From positions 1 to 64,000 of the forward strand of contig NZ_FOCZ01000013.1 in NCBI RefSeq assembly GCF_900110245.1: DNA of 64,000 nt. The letters are read 5' to 3'. Below are positions 1-7,698 of the stretch, one piece after another (the first letter of the stretch is position 1; the number at the start of each line of letters is the position of its first letter). The position numbers and the translations under genes were made by a program. Under the pieces are notes generated by a model. The model saw only the letters and a list, made by a program, of their open reading frames with translations, was not told the DNA's origin and did no database searches. The stretch comes from Niastella yeongjuensis. GTDB taxonomy: Bacteria; Bacteroidota; Bacteroidia; Chitinophagales; Chitinophagaceae.

Positions 1-279
1 CTGTCATGGAAAACCAACTGGGATAACCTGACCAGCTATTTTGATTTTCCCATGGAGATCAGGAAAATCATTTATACCACCAATACCATCGAAAATGTGA
101 ACCGGGGCATCAGGAAGTACATCAAAACTAAAGTTCAGTTTACTGATGATATGGCCGCCCAAAAAGCGGTTTACCTGGCGCTCATGAATATCGAAAAGAA
201 ATGGAATGCGACCCTTCACAACTGGGGGCTTATTCTTCATCAGTTCTTAACTATCTTTGAAAACAGATGCCGGCTCTAA
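1..279 (+). CDS. IS256-family transposase, C-terminal part (gene runs off the left edge)
   Basis: The open frame begins before base 1 and ends with TAA at 277-279, giving about 92 residues. The block FPMEIRKIIYTTNTIENVNR followed by IRKYIKTK is the conserved C-terminal region of IS256/MULE-type DDE transposases and holds the last catalytic Glu (in MEIR). The tail with AVYLALMNIEKKW is also typical. The enzyme cuts and pastes its own element. No frameshift is visible in this part, but only about a quarter of the usual ~400 residues is in view, so whether the gene is intact cannot be judged. Confidence 0.85.
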   Translation: MSWKTNWDNLTSYFDFPMEIRKIIYTTNTIENVNRGIRKYIKTKVQFTDDMAAQKAVYLALMNIEKKWNATLHNWGLILHQFLTIFENRCRL

Positions 280-319
280 GCAGTTACTTGCGCCTATTTA
301 CACAAAGTATTTTATACTC
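1..319 (+). mobile_element. Right end of an IS256-family insertion sequence
   Basis: The end of a transposase frame is followed at 297-319 by a sequence that, read on the reverse strand, starts GAGTATAAAATACTTTGTGT. That resembles the terminal inverted repeats I know from IS256-family elements. The left end lies outside the window, so neither the matching repeat nor the target-site duplication can be checked. The element's outer edge coincides with the 3' end of the neighbouring J-domain gene. Confidence 0.75.
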
Positions 320-1415
320 TCTTAATAAATTCATCGATAGAATCTTCATAGTACTCTCTTATACATCGAACCACAGTGGCATTCGTTCTTTTCCCCATCT
401 CCAGTTGTTGAATATCCGCTTTTAGCTTTGCATTCATCTCTTTGTAAGCAAAGCCTTCATATTTAATTTCCCGGCTGGCGCTTTTCAAATCCTGCCGACC
501 GAATGAAAATATTGCGGAATAAGCTGGATTCATATATAACATTTGAAGTTCCATTTCCAGCTCTTTTGCCTGGTCTATCAACAAATGGATATATGCGTTC
601 AATGTAGTTGCATCAAGGTTATTGAAATGATCATCGTGCTTTGTAATCCACACTATTTGAAGTTGCAATAATTGCATCAGATCTTTATTTTCATATGCAA
701 CCGTAACCAGCTTCATCATTTCTTCTTTTTCCATTTTCAATGTTACATTCTGCTCAGTATCTGGATGCAATATTTTCGCCAATGCAATATAAATGCTTCG
801 AATATTTTTATGTTTCAACGCAGCCTTTTGCGTTTCTAATTCCTCTTTTGCAAGTTGCTTTTTAGTTTTGGGCTTTGCCTTTTTTCCACTTTCTTTTTGT
901 TGCCACTGCTTTTTTAATTCTTCTTCAATTTTATCAAAATCAGGACTTCCGGTAAGTAGTGAGGGATCAAGCTTTAGTCCAAAACGATTATAAAGCATAT
1001 CTCTAAGCTCTTCCTGCATAGCCTGCTCCTGATTTAATAGCTCTTCTTCATAATTGGAGCTGCTATATTTAGAATAAAGATCTTTTGTTGCATCATCAGG
1101 TTCTACCACACCAAAAGCATCGTCTAAGAAATCAAACAGCAAGTCATCCAACTTTTTGTTCTGACTAGCCGACAACTTTATTTCCTGTCTTTTATTATGC
1201 AGCAGGTGGCACAACTGTATTTTCAATTTGGCCTGTTCCAACACGTTTGGATAAACTTCAACGCTATATAAGCGATTCAACTGTTCCAACTTATCTGTTT
1301 CGCTTAGTAATTGCGTTTTCAATTTTTCAATACGCTTCACGAACCTGTTGAAATTTTGCTGCTCCTTTGATAAAGGAATTTTACCAGGTTTAATATATAC
1401 AGGCTTATTCTGCAT
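312..1415 (-). CDS. J-domain-containing protein, 367 aa, 3' end abutting an IS
   Basis: The N-terminal half is rich in Lys, Glu and Gln and probably forms coiled coils (around residues 15-60 and 110-200). Near residues 205-255 lies a J-domain-like segment, IYIALAKILHPDTEQNVT, with the diagnostic His-Pro-Asp motif that stimulates Hsp70 ATPase. A final helical region follows. There is no zinc-finger or Gly/Phe region, so it is not a canonical DnaJ; the client and partner DnaK are unknown. The last two codons and stop (AGA GTA TAA) lie in the IS256 terminal repeat, so the native C-terminus may have been replaced. A tRNA terminator lies immediately upstream. Confidence 0.7.
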   Translation of the reverse strand: MQNKPVYIKPGKIPLSKEQQNFNRFVKRIEKLKTQLLSETDKLEQLNRLYSVEVYPNVLEQAKLKIQLCHLLHNKRQEIKLSASQNKKLDDLLFDFLDDAFGVVEPDDATKDLYSKYSSSNYEEELLNQEQAMQEELRDMLYNRFGLKLDPSLLTGSPDFDKIEEELKKQWQQKESGKKAKPKTKKQLAKEELETQKAALKHKNIRSIYIALAKILHPDTEQNVTLKMEKEEMMKLVTVAYENKDLMQLLQLQIVWITKHDDHFNNLDATTLNAYIHLLIDQAKELEMELQMLYMNPAYSAIFSFGRQDLKSASREIKYEGFAYKEMNAKLKADIQQLEMGKRTNATVVRCIREYYEDSIDEFIKRV

Positions 1416-1449
1416 AAGATATATTAAAGTGAATTTAAATTATGATACC

Positions 1450-1489
1450 TAAAAAAACGCCAAAAGCCCTCCGATAAATCGAAGGGCTT
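1450..1489 (-). terminator. Terminator of the tRNA-Gly/tRNA-Leu transcript
   Basis: On the reverse strand AAGCCCT (1464-1470) pairs with AGGGCTT (1483-1489), and the stem is followed by a T-rich run at 1450-1457. It lies just past the 3' end of tRNA-Leu. Confidence 0.75.
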
Positions 1490-1503
1490 CTAACCTTAAT
1501 CTG

Positions 1504-1589
1504 TACCCGGGATGGGAGTTGAACCCACACTAGCATTGCTGCCAACAGGATTTTAAGTCCTGCGTGTCTACCAGTTCCACCACCCGGGT
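1504..1589 (-). tRNA. tRNA-Leu (anticodon TAA)
   Basis: The 86-nt class II cloverleaf has acceptor ACCCGGG/CCCGGGT, T8-G9, D-loop GGTAGAC, anticodon stem CAGGA/TCCTG around loop CTTAAAA (anticodon TAA), a long variable arm and T-loop GTTCAACTC. The discriminator is A and CCA is not encoded. Confidence 0.96.
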
Positions 1590-1682
1590 AACTTATTTAA
1601 ATCTACACCAAATACCTGATCCCGGTACATCACCTTAGGACCTTAGTGAAACAAAAAATTCCACCTTATGGATGGAATTTTG

Positions 1683-1755
1683 AGCGGAAGACGAGGCTCG
1701 AACCCGCGACCTCAACCTTGGCAAGGTTGCGCTCTACCAACTGAGCTACTTCCGC
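1683..1755 (-). tRNA. tRNA-Gly (anticodon GCC)
   Basis: The 73-nt cloverleaf has acceptor GCGGAAG/CTTCCGC, anticodon stem CAACC/GGTTG around TTGCCAA, and T-loop GTTCGAGCC. The discriminator is T, as is usual for bacterial tRNA-Gly. It is probably cotranscribed with tRNA-Leu(TAA), 93 nt downstream. Confidence 0.97.
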
Positions 1756-1861
1756 ATGTCGTCCTGATTTTTCAACCAAGACGATAAGTATTTTAAAAAG
1801 AACTTTTCCTATTTTACTTCGCAGCTTTCGTTTTCGTTAGCCGCTTTCGTTATTGGGAGTG

Positions 1862-1892
1862 CAAAGATAGGAATTACTTAATACTGACCAAA
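1862..1892 (-). promoter_or_regulatory. Bacteroidota housekeeping promoter for the tRNA pair
   Basis: Read on the reverse strand, TTTG (1889-1892) is followed after exactly 19 nt by TATCTTTG (1862-1869). This matches the Bacteroidota primary-sigma consensus TTTG-N19-TAnnTTTG. Transcription would start near 1856, leaving a ~100-nt leader before tRNA-Gly. Confidence 0.75.
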
Positions 1893-1910
1893 TTTTTCTT
1901 GAAAAACTTT

Positions 1911-2114
1911 TTATTTATACTGCGGAGTGTACTGGGTATTCGCAGGAATTTCCACTTTGGGTTTTCCTTTATAACGATGGGTGTACAGGCTATAGCAGCC
2001 ACCCAATACGAATGCCAGGATACAAAATACTTGCAGGTAAAACAGAAATACGGATGAATTCACCCAACTTCTTTTAAAGTCTTTATCGCGGGGGTCTTTT
2101 TCCAGTTGTTCCAT
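1911..2114 (-). CDS. Small single-pass membrane protein, 67 aa
   Basis: The first ~20 residues are charged and cytoplasmic-looking (EKDPRDKDFKRSW). One hydrophobic helix follows (VFLFYLQVFCILAFVLGGCY, residues ~22-42), then a short basic tail rich in Pro and Tyr. It starts with ATG and lies 46 nt downstream of the glycosyltransferase on the same strand, so the two may be cotranscribed. No family is recognised; the clean start and plausible topology argue for a real gene. Confidence 0.55.
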   Translation of the reverse strand: MEQLEKDPRDKDFKRSWVNSSVFLFYLQVFCILAFVLGGCYSLYTHRYKGKPKVEIPANTQYTPQYK

Positions 2115-2160
2115 AACTCTAATTGATTGCGGTGCAAAAATAATAGTTCAAACTAAAAGT

Positions 2161-3189
2161 TCACGCTTTATTATCAACAATTTCTGTAAAAGTCTTTTTC
2201 CCTTTAACAAAATAGCTCCACACAACGCTTTTATGCAAATATCCGTGCAGCTCATTTTTCTTTTTTGGCGGAAAAAGACCTTTCTTCCGGATCACGAACA
2301 GCCATTTCAAAAAAGCGCCATGCGCTTTCATCACCGACCGGTAATATGTTTTCTCGCCTGCCAGTAAAGATTTAAAGGCAGAAACATAATCAAGCACAAA
2401 ACGATAACTGATCTTCCATATTGCCTCATACCTCGGAAGATTCTTTGCCATCATCACCAGGTTGTTCCTGAAATTCAGTAAAACCTTTCTTGCATTCCCC
2501 TTTGGCAGGGTTCCGCCGCCAACGTGATAAACAATTGACTGCGGACAGGCAAATACCTTATATCCGGCCAGTTGCAGGCGCCAGCAAAAATCTATCTCTT
2601 CCTGATGGGCAAAAAAGTATTCATCCAGTCCACCCAGGGCATGATACAAATTGGCGCGCACAAACATGGCCGCCCCACTCGCCCAGAAAATGGGTTCCGC
2701 AGTATCATATTGCCCTTCATCTTTTTCGCACACATCAAAGATGCGGCCGCGGGCAAAGGGATAACCGAGGTGATCAAGCCAGCCGCCAGCGCCACCGGCA
2801 TATTCAAACAGTGTTCTATTGTCGTATTGTAACAATTTGGGCTGACAGGCACCGATGGTCCTGTCCTTTTCCATTAACTCCACCATTGCATTCAGCCAGT
2901 TGGGGGTTACTTCCACATCAGAGTTCAGCAGCACATAGTAGTCGGCCTGAATATGCTTCAACCCTTCATTATACCCTTGTGCAAATCCAAAATTGGCTTC
3001 GTTTTGCACTATACGCACCGTTGGCCAGTGCTGTTGCAAATAGGCGATGGAGTCGTCGGTAGACGCATTGTCTACCACCACTACCTCTTTATTATTATAG
3101 GTAGTAGCCACCACGAACGGCAGAAATTTTTGCAGGAAATTTCTCCCATTCCAGTTCAGGATCACTATCGATACGAGTGGTGTTGACAT
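2161..3189 (-). CDS. Family 2 glycosyltransferase (rhamnosyltransferase-like)
   Basis: This is a GT-A fold enzyme that transfers a sugar from a nucleotide-sugar donor, probably to a cell-surface glycan. Visible motifs are the N-terminal SIVILNWNG strand, DNASTDDS for nucleotide binding, LNSDVEV as the metal-binding DxD equivalent, ASGAAMFVR, and HQEEIDFCWRLQLAGY with the ExDxxWR catalytic-base region seen in WbbL-type enzymes. There are no membrane segments, so it probably works at the inner face of the membrane. I chose the ATG at 3189 (342 aa); an in-frame TTG lies eight codons upstream. The head is divergent from the histidine kinase gene. Confidence 0.88.
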   Translation of the reverse strand: MSTPLVSIVILNWNGRNFLQKFLPFVVATTYNNKEVVVVDNASTDDSIAYLQQHWPTVRIVQNEANFGFAQGYNEGLKHIQADYYVLLNSDVEVTPNWLNAMVELMEKDRTIGACQPKLLQYDNRTLFEYAGGAGGWLDHLGYPFARGRIFDVCEKDEGQYDTAEPIFWASGAAMFVRANLYHALGGLDEYFFAHQEEIDFCWRLQLAGYKVFACPQSIVYHVGGGTLPKGNARKVLLNFRNNLVMMAKNLPRYEAIWKISYRFVLDYVSAFKSLLAGEKTYYRSVMKAHGAFLKWLFVIRKKGLFPPKKKNELHGYLHKSVVWSYFVKGKKTFTEIVDNKA

Positions 3190-3252
3190 ACTGGTGTAAA
3201 AATAATCAACCAAATAAAGGATGCAAAGGAACGGTTTTTATAAATTAGTTGA

Positions 3253-4401
3253 ATGATTCAACCGCTTTTTAACTGGAGAACCGGATTAGCCCTCATTGCC
3301 ATCGCAATTGTAAGCGGTACTGTCTTTTATTCCCAATACCTGGCCCGTAAAATTGGCCGCGAAGAAAGGCAAAAAGTAGAAGAATGGGTAGAAGCTACCA
3401 AATTATTACTGCACGACACTACCGGGCTCAGCGATAAACTGGTAGGCATCATCATTGCTGAAAATAATACCGTACCCATTATTGTTACTGACGAAAAGGG
3501 ACATATCCTCGATCATGTGAACCTCGATTCGGCCAGTGTAGTCAGTGATAGCAATTACATCCGTAAAAAATTAATCGAATTCAGGTCGCAAAACCCCACT
3601 TTTGAATGGATTGATCCGTTGAATCCGAAAGAAAGAAACCTGTATTATTATGGACATACCTCGCTGTTAATCCAGGTACGATACTACCCGCTGGTGCAAT
3701 TGTTTATCGTGAGCATGTTTATTATAATTACCCTGCTGGCGCTTACTACCAGTTTCCGGTCATCGCAAAACCAGGTTTGGGCGGGCATGGCCAAGGAAAC
3801 GGCCCATCAGTTGGGCACGCCTTTAACGTCATTGCAGGGTTGGGTGGAAATCATGAAGGAAAATTACAGTGGCGAAAAGATAGTGCAGGAGATGGAGAAA
3901 GATGTGAACCGGCTAAAACTGGTAAGCGACCGCTTTGGCAAGATCGGCAGTACACCCCACCTCGAAAAGCATAATGTTGTGGCCCAGGTATCGAGCATGG
4001 TAGAATACATTCGCAAGCGCGCCCCGGGTAAAGTACAGTTTGTGCTGAACACCCGTAATATAAATGAGATCTTTACGATGCTCTCCCCTCCCCTGTTCGA
4101 CTGGGTTATTGAAAACCTGCTGAAGAACGCCCTCGATGCCATGGAAGGAAAGGGCATGATCACCGTAAACATCTGGCAACAGGATGGACAAACTTTTATC
4201 GATGTTACCGATACAGGCAAAGGCATAGCCAAACAAAACATCAGCAAGGTGTTTAAACCCGGCTTTACTACCAAAAAACGCGGCTGGGGACTGGGCTTAA
4301 GCCTGTCGAAACGCATTATAGAACAATATCACAAGGGACAGCTGTTTGTAAAAAGCTCTGAACCGGGTAAAGGGACGACTTTCCGAATTGTTTTGAAATA
4401 G
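3253..4401 (+). CDS. Membrane sensor histidine kinase, 382 aa
   Basis: Two transmembrane helices (residues ~10-28 and ~142-164) enclose a ~110-residue periplasmic sensor region. The kinase core follows: H-box MAKETAHQLGTPLTSLQGW with His185 as the predicted phosphoacceptor, N-box NLLKNALDAM, G1 DTGKGI and G2 GWGLGLSLSKRI. It lacks a HAMP and a receiver domain. No response regulator gene adjoins it, so its partner is not known. A good terminator follows within 30 nt, indicating a single-gene transcript. Confidence 0.9.
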   Translation: MIQPLFNWRTGLALIAIAIVSGTVFYSQYLARKIGREERQKVEEWVEATKLLLHDTTGLSDKLVGIIIAENNTVPIIVTDEKGHILDHVNLDSASVVSDSNYIRKKLIEFRSQNPTFEWIDPLNPKERNLYYYGHTSLLIQVRYYPLVQLFIVSMFIIITLLALTTSFRSSQNQVWAGMAKETAHQLGTPLTSLQGWVEIMKENYSGEKIVQEMEKDVNRLKLVSDRFGKIGSTPHLEKHNVVAQVSSMVEYIRKRAPGKVQFVLNTRNINEIFTMLSPPLFDWVIENLLKNALDAMEGKGMITVNIWQQDGQTFIDVTDTGKGIAKQNISKVFKPGFTTKKRGWGLGLSLSKRIIEQYHKGQLFVKSSEPGKGTTFRIVLK

Positions 4402-4430
4402 CTTGGGCAAACCACTATCTAAATAATATA

Positions 4431-4456
4431 GCCCCGACGTTACAGTCGGGGCTTTT
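4431..4456 (+). terminator. Rho-independent terminator after the histidine kinase
   Basis: A perfect 8-bp stem, GCCCCGAC (4431-4438) with GTCGGGGC (4445-4452), has a 6-nt loop and is followed by TTTT. Confidence 0.85.
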
Positions 4457-4468
4457 GTGCCCAGGACA
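4456..4468. repeat. 13-bp copy of the tRNA-Leu(GAG) 3' end, possible attachment-site remnant
   Basis: TGTGCCCAGGACA occurs here and at 9977-9989, where it covers the 3' end of tRNA-Leu(GAG), in the same orientation. Homology stops after 13 bp. The spacing and orientation fit an element that integrated into the tRNA 3' end and occupied 4469-9976, but no integrase gene lies between the copies. Confidence 0.35.
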
Positions 4469-4609
4469 TGAATCTCAATATCCTGAGTATCAATTATTTT
4501 ACGCTTTTTGCCGCATGCTGTCTGTCAAGGCAAATATAGCACTCCTGAGAATACTATAACAAGTAGCAAAATTCTGTCTGTTGTTATGGTCTCAACCTTT
4601 AGATAATTA

Positions 4610-4939
4610 TCAGTATTCGCGGAGTTTGGCGAAATGATTATTTGGGTCTACATAATAGTAACCCAATTTAGCGACAGAGTCCACGCCATAAGGCCTCTCA
4701 TCTGTTATTAGCAATTCATTCTTTTTGATTGTCAGAAATACCCAGTTATTTATAAACTGACTTAAAAAGTGATGCGCTTGAGCGTCGGTTCCTCTGTAAA
4801 GAACGCAATTGGTGGATGAATCTTTATTGTACCATTGTTGTACTTCACTGACTGTATAGCTTTTTTGAATCGGACTGGAAACTTTGCAGCTTGCAATAAT
4901 AGACATGATGAGGAGCACGATAATAGTGTTTCGTTTCAT
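4610..4939 (-). CDS. Small lipoprotein, 109 aa, unknown function
   Basis: A short basic start and hydrophobic stretch lead to a lipobox at IIASCK (Cys18), so the mature protein should be lipid-anchored. The rest is a compact ~90-residue domain with WYNKDSSTNCVLYRG and a hydrophobic VFLTIKKNELLITDE strand pair. No family is recognised. It is monocistronic, in an AT-rich accessory stretch. Confidence 0.6.
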   Translation of the reverse strand: MKRNTIIVLLIMSIIASCKVSSPIQKSYTVSEVQQWYNKDSSTNCVLYRGTDAQAHHFLSQFINNWVFLTIKKNELLITDERPYGVDSVAKLGYYYVDPNNHFAKLREY

Positions 4940-5189
4940 TGGTAATGGATTAAATGATGAATACCTTATTCAAAAGGATTTCCATCTTAGGGCAAAAGGA
5001 ATGCCAGACATTTGAAATAATGATATGTGTTTATTCGCGATTCTGGTGTGATAATACTACTTCGTATAACCACAGCCATTGCCAAGGAATAATCACGAAA
5101 GATGAAAATTGTTTCCAGTTCAAATATGCGATCAGTCATTGATGTCAACTATAAATAGGCCATTTTTTATGACTCCTACAATAAGCCTC

Positions 5190-5277
5190 CAAAAAGCAAA
5201 AACAGTCCCCAAAGGGACTGCTTTACTACATTTGTTAAACAGTGCTAGTACTATTTGTTATGAGCTGGAGAAAAATA
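5190..5277 (-). ncRNA. Candidate small RNA of about 80-90 nt
   Basis: A consensus promoter on the reverse strand (5283-5312) fires towards a hairpin, CAGTCCC/GGGACTG (5203-5209 and 5214-5220), that is followed on that strand by a TTTTTGCTTTTT tail. No convincing frame lies between start and terminator. Promoter plus intrinsic terminator 80-90 nt apart with no gene is the signature of a small RNA. I do not recognise the family. Confidence 0.45.
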
Positions 5278-5282
5278 TGCCG

Positions 5283-5312
5283 CAAATATAATATTTTAAA
5301 TACATGCGACAA
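5283..5312 (-). promoter_or_regulatory. Promoter of the candidate small RNA
   Basis: On the reverse strand TTG (5310-5312), 19 nt, then TATATTTG (5283-5290), an exact match to TAnnTTTG. Confidence 0.5.
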
Positions 5313-5377
5313 TAAGGGCTAACACTTATAACATTTTTTTGTTATTAGTTGGTTTAGTTTTTGATATTGTTGCTGAC

Positions 5378-5608
5378 ATGCATCATACTTACCAGCAATT
5401 AGATTTGCAAACGTTAATTGACTTGCTGGCGGAGGAAACAGAAAAATATACAAAGGCTTTTATTATTGGCGGTTTAAAAGAAAGTAGCCAACAACGAGAT
5501 ATCATCAATGCTCTTGTTGAGGAAATTAACATTCGCAAACGCGAAATTATAGCTGTTAAAGCAGATCAAGATGGTTCAAGAATGGCAAATGATTTTCCGT
5601 GCTGCTAA
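5378..5608 (+). CDS. Small helical protein of the response-regulator-associated family, copy A (76 aa)
   Basis: The core YQQLDLQTLIDLLAEETEKY followed by TKAFIIGG is almost identical to the protein at 7283-7471 and is weakly like the one at 11679-11897. It predicts two amphipathic helices joined by a Gly-rich turn and has no signal peptide, membrane segment or known domain. I start at ATG 5378 because the upstream TTG would add a hydrophobic leader absent from its relatives. The C-terminal ~20 residues differ from copy B. A terminator follows, and beyond it a remnant of a response regulator. Confidence 0.65.
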   Translation: MHHTYQQLDLQTLIDLLAEETEKYTKAFIIGGLKESSQQRDIINALVEEINIRKREIIAVKADQDGSRMANDFPCC

Positions 5609-5671
5609 TAACTCATGTTTCCTATGCCTGTGAACAGGCACCACAGCTCTGATTAGGTTAAAAAAAGTCAA

Positions 5672-5700
5672 CAGAAAAAGGGGAATGCCCCTTTTTTCTG
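5672..5700 (+). terminator. Terminator after small helical protein A
   Basis: CAGAAAAAGGGG (5672-5683) pairs with CCCCTTTTTTCTG (5688-5700) around AATG. The stem itself supplies the T-run, so it can also work on the reverse strand. Confidence 0.75.
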
Positions 5701-5785
5701 TTTGGAAATGGTTTTAAGGGAATCTACTTGAGTTTTTAAAAACAGGTAGCAACTTGCCATCCCTGATAGTTTAGTGGTAGGGTAA

Positions 5786-5914
5786 CCAGCTGTTGAAAGA
5801 ATAGATATGGCTTACAAGGCTGGCGCTTTCAAATATTATCATAAACCCGGCTCCATTGATGAATTTCGGAAAATTATCAGGGAGATCCTCACAACTCCAA
5901 TTAAAGGCCTCTGA
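5786..5914 (+). pseudogene. Remnant of a receiver-only response regulator (C-terminal third)
   Basis: This stretch has no start codon and encodes AYKAGAFKYYHKPGSIDEF and RKIIREIL before TGA. It lines up with the C-terminus of the intact regulator at 6801-7181 (AYEDGAHRYFVKPFTIEEF, RKIIQEIL). It includes the conserved receiver Lys-Pro. The N-terminal two thirds, with the phosphoacceptor Asp, are gone, and TAA at 5783-5785 closes the frame upstream. It marks a second, decayed helical-protein/regulator pair. Confidence 0.7.
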
Positions 5915-6029
5915 CCTAAGGGGTTACATTTATTTATATATAAGTAATAAATGTTTTATGATTGGCGTCATTTTTGTTCCATTAGATTAAATCATAATTT
6001 AAGTACTGTTTACAAAAATTCTATATCCT

Positions 6030-6272
6030 ATGTGGAAACCTCTTATCTCAATGCAAAGAGTTAATAGCGGAGATAAAATAAGATATCTGCATCCTGACGT
6101 TAAAAAAGCGGAAACTTTATTTAAAGTAGTAAAGACCGATGAACATTATTTTGAACTTCTTCCGGCAGTAGACGAGGCTGATCTTCCTCGAAGTCTTTTT
6201 GCAACAAAAATAGTTAGGTACTTCGATATTGGCTATACTATCCAAATTGAAGTTTGGGATGACTGTGTATAA
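6030..6272 (+). CDS. Hypothetical protein, 80 aa
   Basis: ATG-started soluble protein with a mixed strand/helix pattern (GDKIRYLHPD, TLFKVVKTDEHYFELLP, TIQIEVWDD). It may be a small beta-barrel-like domain. There is no signal peptide and no recognised family. It stands alone in the AT-rich accessory stretch. Confidence 0.45.
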   Translation: MWKPLISMQRVNSGDKIRYLHPDVKKAETLFKVVKTDEHYFELLPAVDEADLPRSLFATKIVRYFDIGYTIQIEVWDDCV

Positions 6273-6438
6273 GTTTTGCAGTCTTTATTTATTAAAATGA
6301 CGGTAACCATTCTTAGGTACCAGTTTCTCCCCTCTGGTTATAGGTAGCGGTCAATGCCATTTCTATTGCATTGAAAAGCCTTATGCGTCGCATTCTGCGG
6401 TGTATTTATTTTTATAACCTGAATACATATTTCCAAAA

Positions 6439-6753
6439 TTGTCGATTACAAAAACAGTGTATGATCCATTAGGTAATGCGATTATACTTTCAAGCGATTT
6501 GTTACAGTTAATTTGTATACCAAATTCAGATCTATGCATTGATGCAACTTTGGTGATTACACATCCTGCAATGATATTTGAAAGTACTGATGGCAGCTTA
6601 GAAAAATACTATTTGCGAACCGTTGAATGGGATAACTTCATTTTGATTGCAGTAAAAAAAGTAGGTGAAAATTTTATTTCGGATTATTTCCAAGTTAATC
6701 CGCCCCGTGAACGAATACTAGGCCTAATTAAAAATTGCCGACAAATTAAATAA
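6439..6753 (+). CDS. Hypothetical protein, about 104 aa, no ATG start
   Basis: The frame is open from a TTG at 6439, with an in-frame TAA at 6415; the first internal ATG would remove nearly half the protein. The predicted content is mostly beta strand (IILSSDLLQLICIP, YYLRTVEWDNFILIAVKK). It has no recognised family and no signal peptide. It could be a genuine TTG-started gene or the 3' part of a decayed one. The neighbouring response-regulator remnant shows that decay has occurred here. Confidence 0.35.
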   Translation: MSITKTVYDPLGNAIILSSDLLQLICIPNSDLCIDATLVITHPAMIFESTDGSLEKYYLRTVEWDNFILIAVKKVGENFISDYFQVNPPRERILGLIKNCRQIK

Positions 6754-6800
6754 CGGTAAAAGGCATACTTAGTTAAGACATTAGTTCCTCCTGTTTCCCT

Positions 6801-7181
6801 TTAAAGGAGAAGTATTTCTTGTATTATTTTTCGGAACTCCTCAATTGTAAATGGTTTGACAAAATATCTATGTGCCCCATCCTCATAGGCCGTTTTTATT
6901 GCAGTCGGACTGTCTCCTGTAGATAAAATAGCCACCGGAATATGGCACCAGTACACCTCTTTCTTGAGGATTCTTAAACAAGTTGGACCGTCTATTTTCG
7001 GCATGTTCATATCCAAAACAATAATGTCAGGCAATTCATTACCAGTTTTCAGATATTGCAATAAGTCTTCTCCTGTTTTGAACCAGGTTAGTTTATTGGA
7101 GTCACTAATTTCTCCCAATATTCTTGAAAATAGGTAATAATCATCTTGATCATCTTCGGCTAAGCAAATATGTCGTTTCAT
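6801..7181 (-). CDS. Receiver-only response regulator, 126 aa
   Basis: A stand-alone CheY-like receiver: acidic triad ICLAEDDQDD, phosphoacceptor Asp in IIVLDMNMPKIDG, Thr in LSTGDS and Lys in FVKPF. There is no output domain, so it should act by protein-protein contact or phosphorelay. I start at ATG 7181 (MKRHIC), which matches the usual start just before the first strand. Upstream of it lies the small helical protein B, 101 nt away on the same strand. Confidence 0.85.
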   Translation of the reverse strand: MKRHICLAEDDQDDYYLFSRILGEISDSNKLTWFKTGEDLLQYLKTGNELPDIIVLDMNMPKIDGPTCLRILKKEVYWCHIPVAILSTGDSPTAIKTAYEDGAHRYFVKPFTIEEFRKIIQEILLL

Positions 7182-7282
7182 TGAAGACATGCGGAAACTA
7201 ATTTGCAAATTATGTTCCAATTGCATATCGCAACTATCAAAGAGATGAAGGAACTGTATCAGAAGGAGAGTTGTGTGAAACT

Positions 7283-7471
7283 TCAATCCTGATGTGGATT
7301 AAATCGTTCTTTCCGCTGATTAATTTCTGCAATGATGGTATTAACCTTTGTACGGTAATATGCAGTCTCGGTTGAATCCCCCCTTATAAAAGCCTTTGTA
7401 TATTTTTCCGTTTCCTCTGCCAGCAAATCAAGTAGTGACTGTAAATCTAATTGCTGGTAATAGACATCCAT
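7283..7471 (-). CDS. Small helical protein of the response-regulator-associated family, copy B (62 aa)
   Basis: The first ~32 residues (YYQQLDLQSLLDLLAEETEK, YTKAFIRG) nearly duplicate copy A at 5378-5608. A second helix ends in EINQRKER. It has no conserved His, so it is unlikely to be a phosphotransfer protein, and no DNA-binding motif is visible. It lies directly upstream of, and on the same strand as, the receiver-only regulator at 6801-7181. The same pairing appears at 11679-12475 and, in decayed form, at 5378-5914. Confidence 0.65.
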   Translation of the reverse strand: MDVYYQQLDLQSLLDLLAEETEKYTKAFIRGDSTETAYYRTKVNTIIAEINQRKERFNPHQD

Positions 7472-7698
7472 GTAACCGTTAATGCAAATTTGCTTCCATT
7501 ATTAATTAAATTTTATGCAACCTTACTTATTGAATATTAAAGCTTTAATTAGCATTGTAAATTACATGTATCTATTGATTTGATAATAAGTGTTGTGGAA
7601 AAAAATCCACACCTCATTTCTATTTTGATCTCGTAATAGTTTTTGACAGTCCGGTGAGTAAATTACTTACATTACACCCGGAACATTAATATTTCCCC

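Noticed and set aside
2490-3062. 190-residue open frame on the forward strand
   Set aside because: It lies entirely antisense to the glycosyltransferase, is rich in Arg/His/Pro from the mirrored codon use, and matches no family.
4954-5291. Short forward frames in the gap before small helical protein A
   Set aside because: They overlap each other, lack coding character and cover the candidate small RNA on the other strand.
5378-7471. Idea that the small helical proteins are histidine phosphotransfer domains
   Set aside because: There is no conserved His in the shared core of the three copies, and they are shorter than a four-helix HPt bundle.
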